Below are positions 18,766-27,206 of a DNA stretch of 64,000 nucleotides, one piece after another (the stretch's first letter is position 1; each line of letters begins with the position of its first letter). Source of the DNA: Paractinoplanes bogorensis. GTDB lineage: Bacteria; Actinomycetota; Actinomycetes; Mycobacteriales; Micromonosporaceae. Location of the stretch: positions 186,001-250,000 of the forward strand of contig NZ_JAHKKG010000011.1 in the NCBI RefSeq assembly GCF_018829635.1, written 5' to 3'. The position numbers and the translations under genes were made by a program. The notes under the pieces were generated by a model that did no database searches, was not told where the DNA came from, and saw nothing but the letters and a program-made list of their open reading frames with translations.

Positions 18766-19887
18766 ATGAGTCGTCTGGAAGAACTCACCCGGGCCCGCCG
18801 CCCGTTCGTGCACGCCACGGTGGTGCGCGCCCAGGAACCGACCTCGGCCCGAGCCGGCGACGACGCGGTGATCCTCGACGACGGGTCGATCGAAGGCTTC
18901 GTGGGCGGGGTGTGCGCCGAGTCGTCCGTACGGGCGGCCGCGCTGGACGCGTTGTCGTCCGGCGCCACGCTGCTGCTGCGGGTGCTGCCGGACGACGGGG
19001 TAGCTTTTCCCGAGACGCCGGGCGCGCTCAACGTGGTCAACCCGTGTCACTCCGGCGGGGCGCTCGAGATCTTCCTACGCCCGGTGCTGCCCAAGCCCCT
19101 GCTCGGCGTGGTCGGCGAGACACCGATCGCGCGCGCCGTGGCTTCGCTCGCCGAGTTCCTCGATTTCGAGATCAACAGCGTTCCCTCGTACGCGGGCACA
19201 GCCGCCGTTGTCGTCGCCGGCTTGGGGCGCAACGAGGAGACGGCGTTGCGGGCCGCACTGGACGCCTCGGTTCCCTACATCGCGTTGGTGGCTAGCCACA
19301 AGCGGGGCGCGGCGGTGCTGGACGGGATGGGGCTGACGGACGGGGAGCGCTCGCGGATCAGGGCGCACGCGGGGCTCGATATTCGCGCTCGGACGCACAA
19401 GGAGATCGCGCTGTCGATCCTGGCCGAGATCGTGAGAGAACGCCGAGCAGCCGAAACCGGTCCGGCGCCGTGCCCGCGCGAGGAGACGGACGCAGATTCG
19501 GCTGCGGTCGCCGCGTTGTCCGAGGTGGCAGGCGTTTCCCGCGGCGCCGACTTATCCACAAAGACAAGTCGTCCACAGGCCCCCGACACGATCTTGTCCA
19601 CTTCCCCCACAATGACCAGCGGGGGAACCCCCTGGGAGGGCGGGGTCGGATCGGAAGTTGATCACGCGACGCGGCTCGACCACGAGACGCCGACCGACCA
19701 CGCGGGCTCGCCCCGGCCCGCTGAGACCGTCACGATCTCCTCTTCCCCGCCCCGGCGAGCGATCGACCCCGTCTGCGGCATGACCGTCTTCATCGACGAC
19801 GACACGCCCCACGCCGTGGTCGACGGCCAGGAGCACTGGTTCTGCCGGACGGCCTGCCGCGACACCTACGTAACAGCGGCGGCCTGA
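18766..19887 (+). CDS. XdhC/CoxI-family maturation factor fused to a YHS domain
   Basis: A 373-residue protein. Residues 1-75 match the XdhC_CoxI N-terminal domain (DDGSIEGFVGGVCAESSVR), and about 105-235 the Rossmann-like XdhC_C domain (GVVGETPIARAVASLAEFL; VASHKRGAAVLDGMGL). XdhC proteins bind the molybdenum cofactor, promote its sulfuration and insert it into the large subunit. A low-complexity linker (about 240-330) leads to a C-terminal YHS metal-binding domain with DPVCGM (C337) and HWFCRTACRD. YHS domains bind soft metals such as copper, which is interesting next to a Mo-Cu enzyme. The ATG at 18766 lies 7 bases after coxL. Confidence 0.88.
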   Translation: MSRLEELTRARRPFVHATVVRAQEPTSARAGDDAVILDDGSIEGFVGGVCAESSVRAAALDALSSGATLLLRVLPDDGVAFPETPGALNVVNPCHSGGALEIFLRPVLPKPLLGVVGETPIARAVASLAEFLDFEINSVPSYAGTAAVVVAGLGRNEETALRAALDASVPYIALVASHKRGAAVLDGMGLTDGERSRIRAHAGLDIRARTHKEIALSILAEIVRERRAAETGPAPCPREETDADSAAVAALSEVAGVSRGADLSTKTSRPQAPDTILSTSPTMTSGGTPWEGGVGSEVDHATRLDHETPTDHAGSPRPAETVTISSSPPRRAIDPVCGMTVFIDDDTPHAVVDGQEHWFCRTACRDTYVTAAA

Positions 19888-19890
19888 CCG

Positions 19891-20460
19891 ATGGGGGTCA
19901 CCGGCCTGGTGCTGGCGGCGGGCGGATCGCTGCGGCTGGGGGAGGCGAAGCAGCTTCTGCCCTTCCGTGGGCGCACCCTCCTCGACGCCACCCTCGACGT
20001 CGCTCGCGCGTGCGGGTTCGATCAACTTCTGGTCACCCTCGGCGGGTCGGCGGCGCGGGTGCGTGAACGGGTCGACCTCACCGGCTGCACGGTGATCGAG
20101 AACCCGGCCTACTCGTCCGGCTGCGGCTCGTCGATCAGCACCGCGGTCGCGGCCGTGAACCAGTCCGCGCTCGTGCTGCTTCTCGGGGATCAGCCCGGCG
20201 TCGACGCTTCGAGCGTACGGAAACTGCTGTCCGCGGAAACGCCCCTCGCCGTCTGCCGGTACGACGACGGGCTCGGTCACCCGTTCCTGTTCCGGTCTTC
20301 CGCCTTCAACGACCTTTCGGAGCTGCACGGCGACAAGGCCGTCTGGAAGCTGCTGCACTCGGGCACCTACGCGGTCACCGAGGTGCCGGTGGCCGGGCCG
20401 GTGCCGATCGACGTGGACACACGGGACGACTACGAGCGTCTGCTGAGCGAGGCGCGGTGA
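19891..20460 (+). CDS. MobA/MocA-like molybdenum cofactor nucleotidyltransferase
   Basis: A 189-residue NTP transferase. The N-terminal signature LAAGGSLRLGEAKQLLPF fits the LAAGxSxRxGxxK loop that binds the nucleotide, and LLGDQPGV carries the metal-binding Asp. This family (MocA for CMP, MobA for GMP) adds a nucleotide to molybdopterin; CODH needs the cytosine dinucleotide form, so a MocA-like role is the best fit from context. The ATG follows the XdhC stop by three bases and the stop overlaps coxD (GTGA). The glycine in place of a second serine in the loop is a minor deviation. Confidence 0.85.
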   Translation: MGVTGLVLAAGGSLRLGEAKQLLPFRGRTLLDATLDVARACGFDQLLVTLGGSAARVRERVDLTGCTVIENPAYSSGCGSSISTAVAAVNQSALVLLLGDQPGVDASSVRKLLSAETPLAVCRYDDGLGHPFLFRSSAFNDLSELHGDKAVWKLLHSGTYAVTEVPVAGPVPIDVDTRDDYERLLSEAR

Positions 20461-21317
20461 ACGACCCGGACCACGTCAAGAGCAAGCTCGACGCCGTCGG
20501 CTACCTGGTCGACGACGGGCTGGCCATGGCGATGTTCCTGGCCATGCGGCTCGGCAAACCCCTGCTGCTCGAGGGCGAGCCCGGCGTCGGCAAGACCGCG
20601 GCCGCCCGAGCCCTGTCGATGGCGCTGGAGACGCCGCTGATCCGGCTGCAGTGCTACGAGGGGCTGACCGCCGGCGAGGCGCTCTACGAGTGGAACTACC
20701 AGCGGCAACTCCTGGCCATCCGGCTCGCCGAGTCGCGGCACGAGACGCTGACCGACGCCGACCTGTTCACGGCCGAGTTTCTTCAAGATCGACCAATCCT
20801 TCGCGCCGTACGCCACCAGGGGCCCACGCCGCCCGTCCTGCTCATCGACGAGATCGACCGGGCCGACGACGAATTCGAGGCGCTGCTGTTCGAGTTCCTC
20901 GGTGAGGCCGCGATCACCGTGCCCGAGCTGGGCACGTTCACGGCGTTGCGGCCCCCGGTCGTGGTGCTCACCTCGAACCGCAGCCGCGACCTGCACGACG
21001 CCCTGCGCCGGCGGTGCCTCTACCACTGGATCGAGTATCCGGCGCCGGTGCGGGCGGCCGAGATCGTCCGCCGCTCGGTGCCGGGAGCGGCCGAGCCGCT
21101 GATCCGCAGTGCCACCGAGTTCGTGGGCCGGGTCCGCGGGCTCGAACTCGACAAGGCCCCCGGACTCGCCGAAACCATCGACTGGGTGTCGGCCCTGTCC
21201 GCCCTCGGCGTCGCCGACCTCACCGACGCCGCCGTCACCGGCACGCTCGGCACGATCGCCAAGACCCCGGACGACCGGGTCGCCGTCGCTTCCGCCGTCC
21301 CTCAGGAGAACCCATGA
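20457..21317 (+). CDS. coxD: MoxR-type AAA+ ATPase CoxD
   Basis: A 286-residue AAA+ ATPase. Walker A GEPGVGKT is near residues 39-46, and Walker B LLIDEIDRADDEFE has D131 and E132. Sensor 1 lies in VVLTSNRSRDLHDALRRRC, which also includes the arginine-finger region. In Oligotropha, CoxD unfolds or remodels CoxL so that the sulfur and copper of the active site can be installed, working with the VWA protein CoxE. Size fits (295 in Oligotropha). It starts at GTG within the previous stop and overlaps coxG by ATGA, so the maturation genes are tightly coupled. Confidence 0.92.
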   Translation: MNDPDHVKSKLDAVGYLVDDGLAMAMFLAMRLGKPLLLEGEPGVGKTAAARALSMALETPLIRLQCYEGLTAGEALYEWNYQRQLLAIRLAESRHETLTDADLFTAEFLQDRPILRAVRHQGPTPPVLLIDEIDRADDEFEALLFEFLGEAAITVPELGTFTALRPPVVVLTSNRSRDLHDALRRRCLYHWIEYPAPVRAAEIVRRSVPGAAEPLIRSATEFVGRVRGLELDKAPGLAETIDWVSALSALGVADLTDAAVTGTLGTIAKTPDDRVAVASAVPQENP

Positions 21318-22339
21318 AGATCACCAACGAGTTCACGGTGCACACCCCGATCGACCGTGCCTGGCAGGTGCTGACCGACCTCGAGGGGATCGCCCCGTGC
21401 ATGCCCGGGGCCCAGCTGACCGGGGTGGACGGTGACGTCTACAAGGGCAAGGTGAAGGTCAAGGTGGGACCGGTGATCTCCGACTTCGCGGGGACGGCCC
21501 AGTTCACCGAGAAGGACGACGACGCCTACCGGGCCGTGATCGACGCCAAGGGCCGGGACGCCCGTGCCGGAGGCAACGCGACGGCCCTGGTCACCGCGAG
21601 TTTGAAACCCGAGGGCGCCAGTACGCTGGTGAGCGTCGACACCGACCTCAAGATCAGTGGGAAGCTGGCCCAGTTCGGCAGCGGCATGATCAAGGAGATC
21701 TCCGGCAAGCTGCTGGCCCAGTTCGTCACCAACCTCGAGGCGAAGCTCGCCACCGACACCCCACCCGCCGATGCCGCTGCTGAGCCCGCGGCAGCTACCC
21801 CGGCTGCCACCACGCCCGAACCCGCTGCGCCCGCCACTGCCGCCGCCGCTGCGTCCACGGGACCGTCGACCGCGGCGACTGCGACCGCGCCGGAAGTGGC
21901 CGCGGTGCAGGCCCCGGGAACGCCGGCCGAGACTCCCAGCCCTGACTCGCCGAGCCCCGCGAATCTGACCGCCAACCTGATTCCGGCCGACCCGGGCGCC
22001 GCCGAACCCGCCACCCCGGCCGTGGCGGGCAGCGAGCCCCTGGCCGCCTCCATCGTCGATGACAAAGCCGACGCGATCACCGCACCCCCGGCGACCACTA
22101 CACCGCCCGCACCCACCACCACTTCCCAGGCCGCCGCCGCAGTGCCGACCGCCCGCGCCACCTCACCCGCCGTCGCCGAGAAGCCTGCCGTCACCGAGAA
22201 GCCTGCTGTCACCGAGGAACCCGAGCCACTGGATCTGCTCGCCGTGGCCGGCAGTTCGGTCTACAAGCGCGCCATCCCGATCGCCGTGGGCGCGGTGGTG
22301 GTCGTCGGCGTGATCGTGTGGTTCGTTGCCCGGAACTGA
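21314..22339 (+). CDS. coxG: CoxG: SRPBCC domain with long Pro/Ala linker and C-terminal membrane anchor
   Basis: The 341-residue protein has three parts. Residues 1-150 form an SRPBCC/CoxG hydrophobic-pocket domain (KITNEFTVHTPIDRAWQVL; GIAPCMPGAQL). Residues about 150-305 are a disordered Ala/Pro/Thr linker ending in KPAVTEKPAVTEEP. Residues about 315-338 form a hydrophobic helix (IPIAVGAVVVVGVIVWFVAR), a tail anchor. CoxG is known to attach CO dehydrogenase to the membrane, and mycobacterial CoxG has been reported to carry menaquinone to the enzyme. This architecture suggests a tethered arm reaching from the membrane. The ATG at 21314 is chosen because it overlaps the coxD stop and the family starts MKI. 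Confidence 0.9.
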   Translation: MKITNEFTVHTPIDRAWQVLTDLEGIAPCMPGAQLTGVDGDVYKGKVKVKVGPVISDFAGTAQFTEKDDDAYRAVIDAKGRDARAGGNATALVTASLKPEGASTLVSVDTDLKISGKLAQFGSGMIKEISGKLLAQFVTNLEAKLATDTPPADAAAEPAAATPAATTPEPAAPATAAAAASTGPSTAATATAPEVAAVQAPGTPAETPSPDSPSPANLTANLIPADPGAAEPATPAVAGSEPLAASIVDDKADAITAPPATTTPPAPTTTSQAAAAVPTARATSPAVAEKPAVTEKPAVTEEPEPLDLLAVAGSSVYKRAIPIAVGAVVVVGVIVWFVARN

Positions 22340-23618
22340 CTTCCCGCCCGGCGCGGCCTCCCGGATTCCCGGCCCGGGCGACCCGCCGCCGGCCCGGCCG
22401 GTGCTGTTGCGTGGCACCGACCGGGCCGCGCTCGCCGTGGCCTTCGTCGATCGGCTGCGCCACGCGGGCGTCCCGACCGGCCTGACCGAGACCGGCGATT
22501 TCGTGCACGCGCTCGAGGCCGGCCCGATGCTCACGCTCGACACGCTCTATTGGACAGCCAGAATTTCCCTCGTACGCCGGCAGCCCGATCTCGCCCCTTT
22601 CGACAAAGTGTTCGCCGCTGTCTTCGCCGATGCCCCGCCGTTGCCGTTCATCCGCGAGGCGATCGCGCCCGCCGCGCGCCGTGACGACGACGTTCAGGTG
22701 CCCGTGCCGGCCGACACGGACGAGGTCACCGACGGCGGCGGCCTGCCCTGGGCAACTCTGCCCCCGGCCGTGGAGGCCTCCGAGACCAACGACGGCTTGG
22801 CCATCCCCGACCGACGTCCGAGTGCCCTGGCCGTCCTGGCCGAGCTTCCGTTCGACGATCTCGACCCGACCCAGACCGAACTGCTCGGCGAAGCTCTACG
22901 GGCCACGCTGACCCACTGGCCGACCCGACGCACCCGCCGCCATGCCGCGAACCCGTCCGGCCGCCGGATCGCGCTACGCCCCACCCTCGCCCGCGCGCGC
23001 CGGACGGGGTGGGAGCCGGTTGAGCTCGTACGGGAAAAGGCCCTTGATCGCCCGCGCCGGGCCGTGCTGCTCTGCGACGTCAGCGAATCGATGCGCGCTC
23101 AGGCCACCGCGTATCTGCATCTGATGCGCGCGTTCACGCTGGTCGCCGACGCCGAGGTGTTCGCGTTCGCCACCACGCTGACCCGGCTGACCCCGGCGTT
23201 GCGGCACGCCTCCGCGGCCCAGGCCGTGGCCCGCGCGGGCGAACTGGTCACCGACCGTTTCGGCGGCACGCGCATCGCCACCAACGTGGCCGCCCTGCTC
23301 GCCTCACACCACGGCAACGCGCTGCGTGGCGCGCTGGTGATCGTCGCCTCGGACGGCTGGGACAGCGACCCACCCGACCGGATGGCCGCCGCCATGGCCC
23401 GCCTGCGCCGCCGCGCCCACCGCGTCCTCTGGCTCAACCCGCGTGCCGGCGCCCCCGGCTACGCCCCGCGCGTCGCCGGAATGGCCGCCGCCCTCCCGTT
23501 CTGCGACCGGCTGTTGCCCGCCGCCACCTTCGCCGACCTGACCCGGGCCGCCCACCTGCTGCAGGCCCTGTCCACGCGGCAGGTTGCGCGTTCGAGGGAG
23601 GCGCGAAGCGGCTCCTGA
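22326..23618 (+). CDS. coxE: VWA-domain protein CoxE; 3' end inside a 77-bp tandem repeat
   Basis: A 430-residue VWA protein (DUF58/VWA CoxE family). The MIDAS motif is D-x-S-x-S in CDVSESM (D251), with a downstream Thr in GGTRIATN and Asp in SDGWDSD. CoxE is the partner of CoxD in maturing the CODH active site. The start is uncertain: TTG at 22326 overlaps coxG by 14 bases, while GTG at 22401 (LLRGTDRA) is also plausible. The last 27 codons form the first copy of a 77-bp unit repeated five times. The TGA arises because 77 is not divisible by three, so the C-terminal tail ...REARSGS may be recent. Contains the decamer at 23028. Confidence 0.88.
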   Translation: MPGTDFPPGAASRIPGPGDPPPARPVLLRGTDRAALAVAFVDRLRHAGVPTGLTETGDFVHALEAGPMLTLDTLYWTARISLVRRQPDLAPFDKVFAAVFADAPPLPFIREAIAPAARRDDDVQVPVPADTDEVTDGGGLPWATLPPAVEASETNDGLAIPDRRPSALAVLAELPFDDLDPTQTELLGEALRATLTHWPTRRTRRHAANPSGRRIALRPTLARARRTGWEPVELVREKALDRPRRAVLLCDVSESMRAQATAYLHLMRAFTLVADAEVFAFATTLTRLTPALRHASAAQAVARAGELVTDRFGGTRIATNVAALLASHHGNALRGALVIVASDGWDSDPPDRMAAAMARLRRRAHRVLWLNPRAGAPGYAPRVAGMAAALPFCDRLLPAATFADLTRAAHLLQALSTRQVARSREARSGS

Positions 23619-23945
23619 CCCGGGTCGCCCACTTGCTGCAGGCCCTGTCCACGCGGCCGGTTGCGCGTTCGAGGGAGGCGCGAAGCGGCTCCTGACCCGG
23701 GTCGCCCACTTGCTGCAGGCGCTGTCCGCGCGGCAGGTTGCGCGTTCGAGGGAGGCGCGAAGCGGCTCCTGACCCGGGTCGCCCACTTGCTGCAGGCGCT
23801 GTCCGCGCGGCCGGTTGCGCGTTCGAGGGAGGCGCGAAGCGGCTCCTGACCCGGGTCGCCCACTTGCTGCAGGCGCTGTCCGCGCGGCCGGTTGAGCGTT
23901 CGAGGGAGGCCCGCAGTGGCTCCTGGCCCGGGCCCGCCCAGCTCA
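23538..23945. repeat. 77-bp unit repeated five times at the coxE 3' end
   Basis: Units begin CTGACCCGGGYCGCCCACYT at 23538, 23615, 23692, 23769 and 23846, exactly 77 bases apart, with a decaying sixth start at 23923. Units 1-4 differ by few bases; unit 5 is more diverged. Unit 1 is coding (end of coxE); its junction with unit 2 supplies the stop TGA. The remaining copies fill the spacer to the convergent gene ending at 23943. Confidence 0.97.
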
Positions 23946-24443
23946 GCGGCCGATGGGCGCCCGCACCAGCTTCGGCCCGCGCAGATAGGCCTCGGCCCGG
24001 TCGGTCCAGTCACCCATGGCCGCCGCGAGCTCGTCGGCGCACTGCTGGAACCCGGGTTGGCCGATCAGTTCGCGCAGCTCGGAGTGCTTCTCGTTGAGCT
24101 CGCCGATCTGCTGATGCAGCGCGGGCGGCAACAGGAACCGCACCCGCGCCTCGGCCTCGCCGTACTGGTCGAGGATGAGCGCGTACCGCTTCAGCGCGTC
24201 GGCAATGTCCTCGGGCGGCGGGTCGAGCCGGAAGATGTCCTTCCCGGCCAGCGAGTCCCGCCGCGCCATCGAGCTGAGCACGCCGAGCTGCCGGCGCCGT
24301 TTGCTCGACGCGGCCAGGAAGGCGATCGCCCCGCTGAGCGCCTCGTCGTCGAGCCGCCGCCGCCGAGCCCGCCGACCTTCGGTGAGATAGCCGATGCCGA
24401 AGATGAGTACCGAAACGGCGGCAGCGATGATCGCCCCGGCCAT
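23943..24443 (-). CDS. Membrane-anchored protein of unknown function
   Basis: A 166-residue protein with one N-terminal transmembrane helix (about 2-20, AGAIIAAAVSVLIFGIGYL), a basic patch (EGRRARRRR) and a soluble, charged, largely helical remainder (FRLDPPPEDIADALKRYALIL, LHQQIGELNEKHSELRELI in parts) that may form a coiled coil. No known domain is recognised. It converges on coxE, with the 77-bp array running into its 3' end, and lies downstream of the LysR gene on the same strand. A link to CO oxidation is possible but unsupported. Confidence 0.75.
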   Translation of the reverse strand: MAGAIIAAAVSVLIFGIGYLTEGRRARRRRLDDEALSGAIAFLAASSKRRRQLGVLSSMARRDSLAGKDIFRLDPPPEDIADALKRYALILDQYGEAEARVRFLLPPALHQQIGELNEKHSELRELIGQPGFQQCADELAAAMGDWTDRAEAYLRGPKLVRAPIGR

Positions 24444-24491
24444 GCGAGCCTCCCGGATGCGTCGATGAGCCGGGCCACTCTACTAAGTCCT

Positions 24492-24616
24492 GATCAGCTC
24501 CTGAGCGACCGAGGCTGTTGGCCTCCACAGCGAACGAGGCCGGTCAGCTCCAGAGCGGTCGAGGCCGGTCAGCTCCAGAGGGACCGAGGCTGGTCAGCTC
24601 CAGAGCGTGACGTGGA
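24492..24616. repeat. 25-bp unit repeated five times at the LysR 3' end
   Basis: Units at 24492, 24517, 24542, 24567 and 24592 share GGTCAGCTCCAGAGCGGTCG. The last unit is the true 3' end of the LysR gene (minus strand), so each copy repeats the complement of its final codons and stop (CTC TGG AGC TGA). Copies become more degenerate with distance from the gene. Confidence 0.9.
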
Positions 24617-25547
24617 CCGACGGGCGGAAGTGGCCGACCTTGGCGCCGGCGCCGCGCATCATGGCCTGGATCGCTCGCGGCGTGGAGGCGAAACGGGCCA
24701 GCTCGGCCGCCGCCGACGGGGAAGCGTCGGCCAGGGTGAGGGCGTGCCAGCTCGCCTCGAGCATCGCGTGGGGGCCGGGCAGTTGCACCAGCAGGCCGTT
24801 GCGGACGTCGGGGGCCACGGCGAACGACAAGGCCGGTGTCAGGCCGCGGCCGCGTTTGGCCTCCTCCAGTGCGGCGGCGTTGCTCTGGTAGATCTGCTGG
24901 TTCGCCTCGGGGACGCCCAGGCGGCGCATCAGCTCGGGCACCGCGCCCACCTTGGCCGCCGCCGACGGGCCGAGCAACCACGTCTGGTCGCGCAGCTGGC
25001 CGGCCGACGGGCGCAGGTGGACGATCGGGTGTTCGGGGCCGGCCACCACCACGATGCGGTAGTTCATGATCGGGCGGCCCGCGAAGGCCGACGGCAGCAC
25101 CGGCGGGGGCGGGCCGATCGCGATGTCGATCGTGCGGCCGACCAGCAGGCTCTCGAAAGCGCCGGGGTCGCGCACGCTCAGCTCGAGGTCGAGGTCGTCG
25201 GCGCGGGCCGCGAACAGCTCGATCAGGCCGGGCGCGGCGTGCTCGGCGAACAGACTGGACGCGCCGACCCGCAGCAGCCGGCGGCCCTTGCCGGCCGCGC
25301 TGACCTCGAGCACGGTGATGTCCTGCAGGCCGAGCAGTTCGGTGGCGCGGCTGGCCAGGCGCAGTCCGCCGGGGGTGAAGGCCAGGCCCGCGGCCGTACG
25401 CGAGAACAGCTGGTCACCGAGCTCACGGCGCAACTGACCGATGTGCAGGGAGACCGCCGCCTCGGACACCTCCAGATGCGCGGCCGCCTGCTTCACCGAC
25501 CCCAGCCGGACCACGGTGGAGTAGGCGCGCAGCTGAGTCGGGGTCAT
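24594..25547 (-). CDS. LysR-type regulator, candidate CutR-like activator of CO dehydrogenase
   Basis: A 317-residue LysR-family regulator. The N-terminal winged HTH covers about 2-60 (TPTQLRAYSTVVRLGSVKQAA, SEAAVSLHIGQLRRELGDQLF, in parts). The type 2 periplasmic-binding-like effector domain follows (about 90-300), with FAGRPIMNYRIVVVAGPEHPI and QQIYQSNAAALEEAKRGRGL. In carboxydotrophic mycobacteria, the LysR protein CutR is needed to express CODH genes, so position at the end of the cox cluster makes this a likely regulator. The ATG at 25547 immediately follows an in-frame GTG at 25550. The target site may be the dyad at 14952. Its 3' end carries 25-bp tandem repeats. Confidence 0.88.
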   Translation of the reverse strand: MTPTQLRAYSTVVRLGSVKQAAAHLEVSEAAVSLHIGQLRRELGDQLFSRTAAGLAFTPGGLRLASRATELLGLQDITVLEVSAAGKGRRLLRVGASSLFAEHAAPGLIELFAARADDLDLELSVRDPGAFESLLVGRTIDIAIGPPPPVLPSAFAGRPIMNYRIVVVAGPEHPIVHLRPSAGQLRDQTWLLGPSAAAKVGAVPELMRRLGVPEANQQIYQSNAAALEEAKRGRGLTPALSFAVAPDVRNGLLVQLPGPHAMLEASWHALTLADASPSAAAELARFASTPRAIQAMMRGAGAKVGHFRPSVHVTLWS

Positions 25548-25796
25548 CACCGGCGCTCACCCATGAATCGCCCTCCACGCCGATCCGAGTTGTTCTCGCA
25601 ATCTATCTCGGCTCCCTGGACGTCAGCTGTCCCGGTGTCCCCGTACGCCGCCGATCGTTGATGACGATAAGACGCGTCTTGTGTAATTTGCCGGAATGCA
25701 CTCATGAAGGAAACAGACGTAAGCGTCCGTACCCCTCGGAAACGTGATCGCGATGGTCAGGCCGGACACCGTCGTCGACCGGTTTGCGAGGCTTTC

Positions 25797-27206
25797 ATGC
25801 CCTTCACTGCTTCACGGACGCATCCTGCATTCTCGGGTGCGGCGGCCGCCGCCGTCGCCGCTCTGACCGTCGTGGCGATCCCGGCCGAGGCGCACGGGGC
25901 GACCGGTGACTGCGACGGTCCGCGCTTCACGGCGACCGCCCAGGCCGACCTCGCGAAGATCAGTGTGCTGGACGCCGGCGTGCTGCGCCCCGACCTGCCC
26001 GCGCTGGCCGACGTGCGGCTGGCCTCGGCCCACGGCAGCGCCGACAGTGGACGCCGGCCCGACCGGACGATCGCGACCGGCCGGTACGCCGACGCCAAGC
26101 TGCTCGGGTTGCGGGTGCCGGGCGTCCCGCTCGCGGGCACGGTGGCGGAGAGCCGGGCGCCGTCCGGGAAGGACACTGCCGTCGAGGCGCGAAACACGGT
26201 GGCCGGCCTCGACGCGGGTGGCCTGGCGACGATCCGACTGGGGAAGTCGACGGCCGACTCGAGCTGGGACGACGCGTACGGGTGCGGGAAAGCCGGTCCG
26301 CTCACGCGCAGTGCCACCATGCTGGCCGGGGCGCAGTTCCTGGGCGGTGGCGGAACGATCCCGGCGCTCCTGGCCCGGGGCCCGGCCGGTGCGGCCCAGC
26401 CGACCAGCCTGCTGCGGATCGGGCCCACCGGGTCCACGCAGAGCGCGACTGACCTCGTACGGGAAAAGGGTCGTCGGGCTGTGCGATCGGCGGCGGGGGT
26501 GGCGCTGTCGGAGGTGACATTGTTCGCCGGGACGCCGCAGGAGGTCTCGGTCAAGGTCGTCACCCAGCCGACGCTGACCGTCACGGCGACCGGTTCCCGC
26601 GCGGGGGCCAAGGTCGACTACCGGCCGGCCGTGCTGAAGGTGACCGCGGCCGGGAAGCCCGTCGCGACGCTGGACACCGGGGACGACAGCGTCGGGGTCG
26701 ATCTGTTCGGGGGAGTGGGGACGGCGTCGCTGCTGTCGGCCCGGATCTCGCTCGGCGGTCCACGTCAGACGATCACCGATTATTCCGTACGGGCGGAGGC
26801 CGCGGCCGTACGTGTCGAGGTGATGCTGGGGAAGGCGCACCTGCTGGATGTCGCGCTGGGCTATCTGTATGCGCAGGCGTCGACGCCGCCACTGAACGAC
26901 GCGACCCGAGCGCCGTCTGCCGTGGCCACGACGGAGCCGGCCGTGGACGTGACGGAGCCTGCCGTGGACGAGACCGAGCCAGCCGTGGACGAGACCGAGC
27001 CGGCCGTGGAGGTGACCGAGCCGGCCGTGGAGGTGACGCCGCAGCCGCCCGTGGAAGCGATCAAACCGGTCGCTGAAGCCGAGCCGAGGGACGAGAGCGC
27101 CCTTGCCCTGACCGGCGCGAACATCGCCGCCGCGGCCACCGGCGGACTGCTGCTGATCGCGCTGGGTGTTGCGGCCGTCGCCATGACACGTCGGCGCCGG
27201 CACTGA
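25797..27206 (+). CDS. LAxTG-anchored surface protein with acidic 7-residue repeats
   Basis: A 469-residue exported protein. A signal peptide (hydrophobic AAAAAVAALTVVAIPAEAHG, cleavage near residue 38) is followed by a beta-rich region of no known domain with two likely disulfide pairs (GDCDG early, YGCGK near 165). Five copies of EPAV(D/E)(V/E)T then occupy about 380-414. The C-terminus is a sorting signal: LALTG, a hydrophobic helix and RRRRH. LAxTG motifs are typical of class E sortases in high-GC actinobacteria, so the protein should be attached to peptidoglycan. I use ATG 25797 with GCGAGG upstream; an earlier in-frame ATG at 25704 would bury the signal peptide. Contains the decamer at 26457. 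Confidence 0.85.
   Translation: MPFTASRTHPAFSGAAAAAVAALTVVAIPAEAHGATGDCDGPRFTATAQADLAKISVLDAGVLRPDLPALADVRLASAHGSADSGRRPDRTIATGRYADAKLLGLRVPGVPLAGTVAESRAPSGKDTAVEARNTVAGLDAGGLATIRLGKSTADSSWDDAYGCGKAGPLTRSATMLAGAQFLGGGGTIPALLARGPAGAAQPTSLLRIGPTGSTQSATDLVREKGRRAVRSAAGVALSEVTLFAGTPQEVSVKVVTQPTLTVTATGSRAGAKVDYRPAVLKVTAAGKPVATLDTGDDSVGVDLFGGVGTASLLSARISLGGPRQTITDYSVRAEAAAVRVEVMLGKAHLLDVALGYLYAQASTPPLNDATRAPSAVATTEPAVDVTEPAVDETEPAVDETEPAVEVTEPAVEVTPQPPVEAIKPVAEAEPRDESALALTGANIAAAATGGLLLIALGVAAVAMTRRRRH

Noticed and set aside
16533..19040. 835-codon minus-strand frame opposite coxL
   Set aside because: Antisense shadow of coxL, whose family motifs and operon position are unambiguous.
23538..23945. 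CRISPR or IS-end interpretation of the 77-bp repeats
   Set aside because: Units are contiguous and begin inside coxE; there is no transposase, no terminal inverted repeats and no spacers.
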